Origin: Bimastos eiseni
Lineage: Eukaryota > Annelida > Clitellata > Crassiclitellata > Lumbricidae
Length of the DNA stretch: 64,000 nucleotides
Reading direction: 5' to 3'
NCBI GenBank assembly: GCA_959347315.1
Contig: OY365810.1
Span: 24,766,604-24,830,603 of the forward strand
The notes below the pieces were generated by a model. It had not been told where the DNA came from. It saw only the letters and a program-made list of their open reading frames with translations, and searched no databases. The translations under genes and the position numbers were made by a program. Position 1 is the stretch's first letter, and every line of letters starts with the position of its first letter. Shown here piece by piece: positions 45,416 to 53,351 of this stretch.

Positions 45416-45871
45416 CTATTCCTTCATCTGATTAAATGTCTCGAATTCACTTAGAATAACAGAATATTCCAAGTCTGAGATATTATTATCATCTAAAGCT
45501 TTCGAAACAAGGTCGCTGATCGAATTGAGTTTTCCTTCAGCTATAGTTCTGATCTTTGCATGTTTTTCTTGCCGCAGCGATAATATTTGGCGGATTTGGG
45601 TAGATATCAAACATAATGCTCCAGCGCCCGCGGATAATGAAACCACGATTGTCGCGGTTGGTGCGGTTACGACGGTACTTAGATAAGTTACACCTAATAC
45701 ACCGAGATCAGAAGATGTAAGGGCAAACAAGCCTCCCAACGCATCAACTACTTTAACACTCTTTTGAAATTTATTACAGATTATTTCTCTCTTTTCCCGT
45801 TCTCGTAATATTTCCTGCTGAATTTCAGATATTTTCTGAAGGCGATAAGTGTCTGCTTTATTCAATTCCAT
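45416..45871 (-). CDS. Two-transmembrane-segment protein, intact
   Basis: 151 residues from the ATG at 45871, beside GATATTATAAA. Layout: charged N-terminal helix (1-38), hydrophobic segment about 41-64 (VVDALGGLFALTSS, then GVLGVTYL), second hydrophobic segment about 70-92 (PTATIVVSLSAGAGALCLIS), then a charged C-terminal helix. This helix-TM-TM-helix plan resembles SLATT-type membrane proteins in shape only. It has no stops or frameshifts, unlike its neighbours. In a virus-like element it might act on membranes; function unknown. Confidence 0.65.
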   Translation of the reverse strand: MELNKADTYRLQKISEIQQEILREREKREIICNKFQKSVKVVDALGGLFALTSSDLGVLGVTYLSTVVTAPTATIVVSLSAGAGALCLISTQIRQILSLRQEKHAKIRTIAEGKLNSISDLVSKALDDNNISDLEYSVILSEFETFNQMKE

Positions 45872-45881
45872 TTTATAATAT
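45872..45881 (-). promoter_or_regulatory. TATA-like motif fused to the two-TM gene start
   Basis: On the minus strand GATATTATAAA abuts the ATG at 45871. Confidence 0.5.
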
Positions 45882-45912
45882 CGAAGAATATTCTTAAAAT
45901 GGAATTCAAGTT

Positions 45913-46332
45913 TTATTCGTTGATGCGGTAATCGACATAACATAACGAATCTCCTTCGTTTATGGTGACAGTTCCAAGATCTCAACAATTCTTAATATCG
46001 AGTAAAATGTCTTTCATGAATCCAGTAACAGTATCGCTTAGCAGGCGACACCCCGCTTCTATAAATTCCGGATGGATCGAAACTTTACACGATCCTTTCG
46101 TCATTCGGACACCTAAGCCTAACGGTAAAACAACCGTCTCATGAGAATGAATAGTTATCGCTTCTTGGGCAAAAAATTCCCATCTTAAACCACCCATTTG
46201 TCTTTGCGGTCTATATTTCACATCCCACATACCTTCACACGCCTTTCACATGACGGATCTCGGTTGTGTTCTCGTAGATTTTGCAATTTTGGGTTTCGTC
46301 CACCCCATTTTATGAATCGGATAATGAGACAT
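45913..46332 (-). pseudogene. dUTPase-fold-like protein with in-frame stops
   Basis: One continuous 139-codon frame from the ATG at 46332 (TATATAAA beside it) to TAA 45913-45915, interrupted by TGA codons near 46246 and 45982. The middle (EAITIHSHETVVLPLGLGVR, then KVSIHPEFIEAG, then DILLDIKN and VTINEGD) follows the strand order and length of trimeric dUTPases. The residues that form the usual catalytic motif 3 (IDxDYRG) are not present, so even an intact form may be structural rather than enzymatic. Assignment is by pattern only. Confidence 0.5.
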
Positions 46333-46345
46333 TTTATATACTATA
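46333..46345 (-). promoter_or_regulatory. TATA-like motif fused to the dUTPase-like gene start
   Basis: On the minus strand TATAGTATATAAA abuts the ATG at 46332. Confidence 0.55.
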
Positions 46346-46353
46346 TTATTTTT

Positions 46354-46956
46354 TTAAAGTAACAATCCGAGAAGTGGAATGTTTTTAAACGGTGAATCTG
46401 ATCCAAGGATAAGTCCTTCACCATTTACGAATCCAGAACTTGTTTTCAGAAACAGACCTACTCCTACACCATCAAGTCCAGAACCTTGTTATCGCTTCAA
46501 GTAAAGACCATGACCTTGTTGCACTATCTTGTAGTTTTTACCTCGACTATTGAGATATATTGCACCACCCGACCCGGTGACTTTGTCTATTACTTTTGAT
46601 CCAGCCGCTGCACCTATTCCTGTTAATGCGAACGCTGCTAGGCATGGTAACACGCTCGATAGCAGGAATTTTCCAGCAGTTTCCAGAAATGGTAATATAG
46701 CGCCGATAAATCCACCTTCGACTTTGGCATTATGTATCAATTGCGTTTTTCTCATTTTTATAGTCGCACCCGTTCCACCCTGATACGCTTTGGCTAATTT
46801 ATTGACCTGTGCCTGGGTAAGAGCTGACACGTGGTTTCCATTTAAATTGTTGTGCTTTAATCCAATGCTAACACCGGTTCCTGCCTGTAGAGATCTTTTG
46901 ATTTTGTCTTTTTGTCCTTCCGAAATATTAACTTTGACATTCGTGTATCGACTCAT
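46354..46956 (-). pseudogene. pX-like minor protein with internal repeat and one stop
   Basis: A single 200-codon frame from ATG 46956 to TAA 46354-46356, broken only by TAA at 46489-46491. Residues about 12-75 form two related repeats (KIKRSLQAGTGVSIGLKHNN and KLAKAYQGGTGATIKMRKTQ). Next come VEGG and a long hydrophobic segment (about 82-125), then a tail of repeated G-x-GLYL/GLFL/GLIL motifs, part of which lies beyond the stop. This architecture is typical of a Polinton minor capsid protein thought to be related to adenovirus core or membrane-lytic peptides; function is inferred. The VEGG site could be cut by the element's protease. Confidence 0.65.
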
Positions 46957-46967
46957 TTTATATAAGA
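46957..46967 (-). promoter_or_regulatory. TATA-like motif fused to the pX-like gene start
   Basis: On the minus strand GTCTTATATAAA abuts the ATG at 46956. Confidence 0.55.
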
Positions 46968-46978
46968 CTATATAACTT

Positions 46979-47758
46979 TTAGGCCTGTCTTATATGAAAC
47001 CGTATCGATAATTCCTCACCTCGTAGATTAATTAGTTGGCCATTTTAATCGGTGAGAGACGTTTTCATTATCGAAATCGTGGATAGAGTCATTGGAAGAT
47101 ATATCAAATTCCTCGGCGTTTCGATAATCTTATAGCCGGGCCTACATTCGGGAAAAAGGAATAAATTATATTATCAGTGGTTCCGTTGCTATAGGATGCT
47201 CCGATGATATCGCTCGTTACTCTCAGAATACTGATATTCGTTATGTCCACTATATTCTCCGATTCTTAGTACCCAGCTGAATAACGTCGCCTGTCGAAAC
47301 CGAGGACTTTCCCGATAGAGTAACACCCAAAAATCAACCATGTAATTCTCCGCTAGATGTACAACAGTCTTCAACGTATTGCTGTTTGCTTCTATCTTAA
47401 TATTGTGGTCTTCATTAACCATATCATAATGCTCGTTTCCTTTCATGATTCTCTGGACGTATTCGTTAATGTCTGTAATTTCATAACAACCTTCGGGAAT
47501 GGTTATAGTTTTCCACATTCCTCCATTATTCGGTGAATACGTAAAGCTGTTGTTCGTCACGTCGATGTTTGGGAATGAAAAATATGTCTCCAGATTGGTA
47601 AGAGCCATTTCATACTTTTTACCCTTATCGAACTGAATCAACGGATTGAATCGAGTTCTTATTCGTAAACTCTTATCACTTAATAATATGGAAAACGATG
47701 ACTTTGGCTCTGTGTAACGAGCGGTGTTGTCTGCAATCTTTTGTAGAAGCGATTCCAT
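46979..47758 (-). pseudogene. Penton-like (minor capsid) protein, disrupted
   Basis: Start at ATG 47758, beside TATATTTTAAAA. The N-terminal 145 or so codons are open (SLRIRTRFNPLIQFDKGKKY, then EMALTNLETYFSFPNIDV, then ITIPEGCYEI). A frame change near 47310 scrambles the middle, and continuation is visible to IRFHIRQA before TAA 46979-46981, with another stop near 47043. The pattern matches the single-jelly-roll penton homologue of Polintons, which occupies the capsid five-fold vertices. It sits between the ATPase and the pX-like gene. Confidence 0.75.
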
Positions 47759-47798
47759 TTTTAAAATATAAAGGATTTATTTATAATGGAATGTAGAA

Positions 47799-48553
47799 TT
47801 AATCGAAACCGCATCTATATTTTCCGTTATTCTTATTACTAGATTGATCAATCACTACACATCCATGAGGTTGCTTCCAGGCTGTTTCGCCAGGTTTCTT
47901 AAACTCATCCTTAGGCATGTCTGTACTTACGTGATCGTGGTAAATGTGATTAATATTTCTCTGGTCTTGAGGAAACAAGCAGATAAAGTTTGCATTCTAT
48001 CTGATCGTCTATCTAGGTAGTTTGAAATAATTTTGAGCGTGGTAGAAGCAGCCAACGTTACTATGCCTTCCCCGGATGTAGTAGGTCTCACATTTATTTT
48101 GCTTTTCTAACTGTAAATCATCGAAAATCATCAGGTTCTTCTTTTCACAATTCGCGTCTCTCGGATCTGTCACATCTTCAGACGATTCGAAGAACTTGGA
48201 AGATATATCAAATTTCTTATCCGAGTGTTTAGCCATTTTCTCAATGACGAATGCCGCAGGTACATTTTCTCTCGCGATCTTGTCTTGGCATCCGAATAGC
48301 CCGATGATGGATTCTTTCGGTATTTTTTCTTCAAATGCTTGCTTGAGTATTTATACTCTGGTTGAGAGAGAGATCTTCCGAATACTTGCAGATTGTCGTA
48401 GTCTAACCCCAGGTCTTAGAAGTAGGTTCAACAATAGAGTCGTCATACCACATCCAGACTTTCCTACGATTAACCCTCTTATACTTCTAGGTAAAAGAGG
48501 ATTATTGAATCTCTTAGATAATATGTCGTTCCACGATAAATCTTTGATTCCAT
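47799..48553 (-). pseudogene. A32/FtsK-type genome-packaging ATPase, disrupted
   Basis: From ATG 48553 to TAA 47799-47801. Seen: a Walker A segment (GLIVGKSGCGMTTLL, around 48450-48480) in which the usual lysine position is Met, a Walker B-like NLMIFDDLQ (about 48120-48150), and a C-terminal part with FKKPGETAWKQPHG. Breaks: frame changes near 48540 and 48400, a frame break near 48350, and two TAG codons near 48015 and 48006. Polinton and NCLDV relatives pump DNA into capsids. The lost Walker A lysine would by itself abolish ATP binding. Confidence 0.85.
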
Positions 48554-48583
48554 TTTAAATATATCTAATTGTATCTGAAAAGG
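48554..48583. promoter_or_regulatory. 30-bp divergent start region (ATPase / PLA2)
   Basis: The only sequence between two divergent ATGs. The minus side has AGATATATTTAAA fused to the ATPase ATG; the + side has the weaker TGTATCTGAAAAGG before the PLA2 ATG. Confidence 0.5.
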
Positions 48584-49045
48584 ATGTATTGCGTAAAGTG
48601 TAAAACTCGTACTGAAACTAAAAATATTCAAAATGTTACAACGAAGAATGGAAGGTCAATGCTTAGAGGCACATGTGGTATTTGTGGAAAGACCAAGTCA
48701 CAATTCGTGAAGTTTTCTGAAGGTGGTGATTTAGTTAGATCTTTAAAATCGGTTACCAGCGGTATTAAGATGCGGTGGGCTAAATATCCAGGTGAGATGC
48801 ACTTGCGGGGACATTCGTTTACTGTTCCTGGTACTAGAGTTGATTTGAGGTTGAATTCCGATGGAACTCCTAAGGAATGGTCGAAGCCCGTCAATAGAGT
48901 CGACAACGCTGCATATCATCATGATTTAGCTTACGGCCAGCACTCCGATACAGCTTCTAGGAATGTCACCGACAGAGCGATGATTAATGAAATGAATAAT
49001 ATTTCTAATCCTAGCTTACGAGAGCGAATAGCAGAAGTCTTGTGA
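48584..49045 (+). CDS. Zinc-ribbon plus parvovirus-type phospholipase A2 protein
   Basis: 153 residues from the ATG at 48584; an upstream TTG at 48569 is unlikely. Residues 1-40 form a zinc ribbon (Cys3, Cys6, Cys31, Cys34). Residues about 66-135 match the parvovirus VP1 PLA2 domain: PGTRVDLRL calcium-loop region, NRVDNAAYHHDLAY with the His113-Asp114 catalytic dyad, and Asp130. In parvoviruses this domain helps particles leave endosomes; the same role is inferred for Polintons that carry it. No stop or shift is visible. Sequence after the TGA continues with similarity toward the integrase start, so the original C-terminus may have been longer. Confidence 0.85.
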   Translation: MYCVKCKTRTETKNIQNVTTKNGRSMLRGTCGICGKTKSQFVKFSEGGDLVRSLKSVTSGIKMRWAKYPGEMHLRGHSFTVPGTRVDLRLNSDGTPKEWSKPVNRVDNAAYHHDLAYGQHSDTASRNVTDRAMINEMNNISNPSLRERIAEVL

Positions 49046-49084
49046 AACCTATATTATCTACCAAAGTTAGTCTCGGTTTAGGTT

Positions 49085-49999
49085 TAAAAGAAGCCCAAAA
49101 TTACAATGGACACACCACCTCGCGGATGAGTTACATAAGCCTGTAGTAAGACGTTTTAGGAAGAGGAAGGTGTACGTTGGTGGTATAGATGAAATATGGG
49201 CTGCTGATTTAGTCGATATGCAGGCTTTTGCTAGAGATAACGATGGCGTGAAATACCTGCTAACCGTAATAGATGTATTTTCCAAGTACGGTTGGATCGT
49301 GCCATTAAATGATAAGAGTGGGAAATCAAAGGCTAATGGCTTCGTGAAAATATTTGAGAGCGGTAGGTGACCAGGCAAGGTGTGGGCGGACAAAAGTAAG
49401 GAATTTTATAATAAAGACGTTAAAAAATTAGTCGAGTTGTATTCTACGGAGAACGAAGAAAAGTCGTGCGTTGTTGAGCGTTGGAACAGAACAATGCGTG
49501 AAAAAATGTTTAAGTATTTTATAGCTAATTCAACTAGAAGATATATCGATGTGTTGGATAAAATGGTTGGTAATTATAATGAAACTAGGCATTCTTCCAT
49601 TAAAATGACACCCTCTAAAGCTAGTTTGAAAATACATTGTATGGATGAACTTTAATGGAAGCGAAATTCCACAACCCATTAAGCCTAAGTTCTCGGTAGG
49701 CGATAAAGTTAGAATAACGAAGAAGAAAAATATATTTGAAAAAGGATATACCTCTAGATGAACTGAGGAAATGTTCACAATTGCGCAAGTGCAGTATACA
49801 TATCCTCCAACTTTTAAGATTACTGATTATAATGGTGAGGAAATACAGGCTCATTTTACGAACAGGAGCTACAGAAGACTACTCAAGAAATATTTAGAAT
49901 AGAAAAGATAATCAGGAAACGGGGCAACAAGTTGCTGGTGAAATGGTTGGGTTATCATTTAATTCCTGGGTTGATAATGAAGACTTGGTGACAATGTGA
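49085..49999 (+). pseudogene. INT: Polinton integrase (DDE) with C-terminal chromodomain, disrupted
   Basis: The retrovirus-type core is readable: first Asp in IWAADLVDMQ (ORF at 49170), second in VWADKSKEFYNK after an in-frame TGA at 49371-49373, and the Glu in CVVERWNRTMRE. A frame change near 49640 leads to an SH3-like stretch (KPKFSVGDKVRITKKK) with a further stop near 49760, and another shift near 49890 leads to a chromodomain (IEKIIRKRGNKLLVKWLGY). The last codons reach the inner edge of the right terminal repeat. Chromodomain integrases are characteristic of Polintons and join the element ends to host DNA. The N-terminal boundary is uncertain. Confidence 0.88.
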
Positions 50000-50363
50000 T
50001 CGTCGAAACTGCTGACTCATCATCGAAACTATTGGAAAATCCCGTGAGTTTTGACCTATCGGTCGATGAATTGTGACTCATCATCGAAACTACTTTATAT
50101 TTCCGTGACTTTTGACCTATTGGTGGTGGTTTTGACCTAGGTCTTTGTTTGTGTATGAATTGTGACTCATCATCGAAACTATTTGAAATTTCCGGGACCG
50201 ATTAGACTGTATTGGTTGATGTTTAACCTAGGGCTTAGGTTTTTGTATGAATTAGTTTTTGTAACCTAGTTATAGGTTACAAATACGTTTTGGTAACCTA
50301 TTAGGTGGGCGAATTGACTAATATTATGGTCAAATGCGCCAGATAGCGGGTTTTCCTACTACT
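49998..50363 (-). repeat. Polinton right terminal inverted repeat
   Basis: The reverse complement of the left repeat, about 366 bases. It has three full copies of the TAGTTTCGATGATGAGTCA unit plus a partial one, against two plus a partial on the left, so it is about 60 bases longer. It ends ...CCTACTACT, with one more ACT than the left end would predict. Confidence 0.92.
50013..50169 (-). promoter_or_regulatory. Three AP-1-like sites in the right TIR
   Basis: TGACTCA (complement TGAGTCA) at 50013-50019, 50074-50080 and 50163-50169, each in the same repeated unit. Confidence 0.4.
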
Positions 50364-50369
50364 AGCCAA
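50364..50369 (+). repeat. Putative Polinton target-site duplication, right
   Basis: AGCCAA, five of six bases identical to AGCCGA at 35615-35620. Confidence 0.6.
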
Positions 50370-50459
50370 GAGTCCTGAGAACGCGAATGTGGTCGCGCAT
50401 TTGGGGGTAAGTTAGCAACAATAATAAAATATTACAATTGGTTTCCACATTTTTCCACA

Positions 50460-50780
50460 GTCCTAATAGGAGGAAGAAGATTCTTTAGAATGTGATCAGG
50501 ATTAGAAAGGATCGAGTTGAAAAGGGAGACATCAGTTTATTCGCAGAGTTCATCAAAGGATATTTGTTTAGGTGGAGCATCCCGTGTCGCATCAGCCTTC
50601 GAACAACAGCATTGAGGCGAGCGCGGTGAGTCGCATTAGTGAAACCATACCATGCTGGAGACGCATAGGCTATAGAAGACGGGCTAAAGTAGTAGCCCGC
50701 ACAGCATCATAGAGGGCCACGCCATGAAGCTTAGATCAATTTGGAACTTTGCAATATTAGTCAGACCCAACAGGTGTTGG
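50460..50780 (-). mobile_element. LINE ORF2 C-terminal fragment flanking the Polinton
   Basis: The minus-strand translation shows the jockey/CR1-type ending: FDELCE, then VSLFNSILSNPDHILKNLLP and PPIRT. Stops and frame breaks make it dead. It ends about 100 bases outside the Polinton. Confidence 0.6.
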
Positions 50781-50789
50781 TGTCTAAGG

Positions 50790-51595
50790 TCGTTGGCCAA
50801 TTGCCACCTCTAACTTATTGCTTCAAAATGAAAGATTCAAGTGATCGCAATTTTCTATATGGAGTGCCAAAAGAAGGGTTTGAGAGAATTTTTATTGTTG
50901 ACTGATGTTACTAGTGTGCCTACTGCCGGTCAAGCAACCTCTTGAACATTTTCAGCAAAATTATCTTTCAGAGGTTGAGATGCTGGTGGTTTTGTGGACT
51001 CAACCCTTTAAGAGTCACCTCCTCGGGTGAATTGGGGTTAAATGTGTCATTGTTGATTTTTTTCAACAATCTTAAATTGATATTTCTGACAGCAGGATTT
51101 GTAAAGTGTCTACAAGAGCTATAGAGCTAAAATCTACTTCGAAGAGTGGTGAGATGCATGACCTAAATTCGGAATTGGTCAAAAACTGAGGATGTGAATA
51201 AAACATTTGAAGGCTTCGAAACTTCTATGTGATTGCAAAGCAGCCTGTTAACGGCAAACTGTAAAGCAGTTTGACAAAATTTGAATTTTGTTTGATTCTG
51301 TCTCTTTCGCTCGATGTCGCTCGTAGTCGACAGACACTTTACCTCGTCTTCAAACACCTGCATTCAGAATGATTTGTTCTCACAAGAGTGAGACACAGAT
51401 TTAGCAGAGGCCACCATGACAAATGCAGCAGAGGCCACCATTGAGGATGTAGATGTCCCTTTTCAGCCTATGCAATGTAATTGTCGCTTCACGAATTTCA
51501 TTTGCACTTATAACGAACGATAGAGCAGGATGGTTGCGAGTTAAACTCTGAAACCTTGGAAGGTCTATTTAACGATTCCTGACCGTAAAACATCA
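50790..51595. other. No gene seen
   Basis: Open frames of 60-66 codons have no domains or splice context. Confidence 0.4.
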
Positions 51596-51722
51596 GGGTC
51601 TGCGTGTTCCTTGACATATTGATTCACACGTCCTTTGACATGCCACTTGACATCTCGCTTGACATCTCCCTTGACATCCCATTGACATCTTTTGTGACAT
51701 GTCCCTTGACATGTCCTTTCAC
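51596..51722. repeat. Short degenerate CCYTTGACAT tandem array
   Basis: Roughly ten units of 11-13 bases built on CCTTTGACAT/CCCTTGACAT. Confidence 0.7.
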
Positions 51723-51909
51723 AGCTTAGAGCACAAATAAATGAACCGATGATATAGAAGTAACTGGAGCGGTAGCATCTTATCTTGGACTATATAATTA
51801 ATCTTTGTCAAGCTACTCAAACGTAATCGAAATCGCCAAACTGCTAAAGCGTCACACGAGAGTCAAGCGCGAATGCAGTTATTTCCTCTCTTAGAATTAT
51901 AATTTTATA

Positions 51910-52128
51910 CACAGTGGCCGATCGGTTAGAGCGGTCAGCCCGTAACTTTCAGTGTGCGCTGAGCGAGCGGGTTCGACCCTCGTCCGGGAAGTCACTGTGT
52001 AGGGACCTTGAGCAAGTCCTTCACGCACTATTGCTCTGCAGTGCAACTGCAATTGCGCCGTCGAGGCGTGTGTATGCACTTCTGAGCAAAAAATGTTGGA
52101 AGAAGAGCGGTATCAAATTTCGGTAATA
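51910..52128 (+). mobile_element. tRNA-derived SINE, copy 3
   Basis: Head CAGTGGCCGATCGGTTAGAG and B box GGGTTCGACCCTC at 51969-51981; body and tail match the copies at 18552 and 21930. This copy lies about 1.5 kb outside the Polinton. Confidence 0.8.
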
Positions 52129-53110
52129 ATATATGTATATTATTGTAACCAACCAGACTAACAGCAGTAACATAATTCGTTCAAGATTCCGATGACATTG
52201 GTAACAATTGGGGGCCCTTGAGGGATCTAGATCCCGCTAGCTATAGTCACCTATGAAGTAGGCCTACTTACTAAAGACATACATTAAAGACAGTCGATTA
52301 ACATATTTCCAAATATGATGAACAGTTTCAGTTAATCATACGCTTAATCCAGTTACGACTTGCTTGATTATCATTTTATCTTAAATAACGACATGAAAAC
52401 GTGATAACACAATAATGCTAATATAGGCCTAGGCCCTATTAGGTTTATATATTAACTGAGCATAATACTAACATAATAACATACGTTTATTAAGTACTAA
52501 CCGAGCAAGCTAACTATTTCCATTCACTTTGTGGGCGAACAGCCTCTTTTTTAATTCATGTGGACTATAAGATTGTTTAAATTAAAACTGTCGCATAAAA
52601 CTGTCCAAAAACTAGAGAACATGGAATGGAATAAGAAAGATGGGAGATGAGGACACCGTTTATGAGTAGCATCGGACTTTCCGTAGCACACATTTTCCTG
52701 TGCGATTTGAATACAATAAAGCTGTTTTTTCCAAGTTAAGTGTTATTTTGTTTTGCACAAAACCAATCCCCTATAGTTTTATTAGCATATGACGCGATTA
52801 TGATTATGTCAGTGATTTAAAGAAAATTCTAGTAGATACACCCCTCCCTGCATAGTTTTTCTCATGCGTATTTCTAGCGAAATTCCTAGTGTTATTTATT
52901 TTATTAAAAAGTGTATCATTCAAAATTATTGTGACTCGCCACTAAGTCACTTGTAACTTAAATAGAATAGTAAGGCACGAAGCTAATAATTTTATATTCG
53001 CATGCTTATCAGACAATATTTTTTGAATCAGCTGAAGGTTATTTGCATGAAATAACGCACAAAAAGAACTATTAAAAGTTCAGGATATGGTATAGATATG
53101 TATATATATA
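52129..53110. other. No gene seen
   Basis: AT-rich intergenic sequence. Confidence 0.4.
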
Positions 53111-53113
53111 TAT

Positions 53114-53351
53114 ATAGTGCTTTTTCAATTAAAAAAATGTGCCGGAACGCATGATCTGTATTCTCGAAAGAAATTAAGCTAAAATTAGCTACCAAATAAA
53201 ATAAATTTTATAGGACTTGCACAGTCTGGCGCTCAATACTTATACATTTTAGAATGTATAAAATTACAAAAATTGTCATATTTTATATAAAATTCTATAG
53301 TTTTTGACCAACTAGAATTTTTAATTTTAGCAGACCAGAAAAAAGCACTAT
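53114..53351. mobile_element. AT-rich MITE with TAGTGCTTTTT ends
   Basis: The left end TAGTGCTTTTTC and right end GAAAAAAGCACTA are inverted repeats, both beside TA. The 238-base interior is over 70% AT by eye and non-coding. Likely Tc1/mariner-type. Confidence 0.6.

Larger units (their letters stand above)
35621..50363. mobile_element. Polinton/Maverick element (adintovirus-like), 14.7 kb, decayed
   Basis: Bounded by long inverted repeats beginning AGTAGGAAA/AGTAGTAGGAAA and flanked by near-identical hexamers. It carries the full Polinton gene set: protein-primed polymerase B, adenain-like protease, packaging ATPase, double-jelly-roll major capsid protein, penton-like protein, minor proteins and a DDE integrase with chromodomain, plus fibre and PLA2 proteins. 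Early-type genes lie on + at both ends and the capsid block on minus in the middle. Many genes carry stops and frameshifts, so this copy cannot be autonomous. The virus-like gene content, with only AT-rich 10-100 base gaps between genes and no introns seen, sets it apart from the host sequence. Confidence 0.95.

Noticed and set aside
48196..48558. 120-codon + strand ORF
   Set aside because: Antisense to the ATPase, whose Walker motifs are on the minus strand.
49085..49999. LTR retrotransposon as the source of the integrase
   Set aside because: No reverse transcriptase or gag nearby; the chromodomain tail, TIR position and neighbouring capsid genes fit a Polinton.
35621..50363. Free viral genome or contamination instead of an integrated element
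   Set aside because: It has target-type hexamers outside both ends, host repeats on both flanks, heavy coding decay and a retroelement LTR inside.
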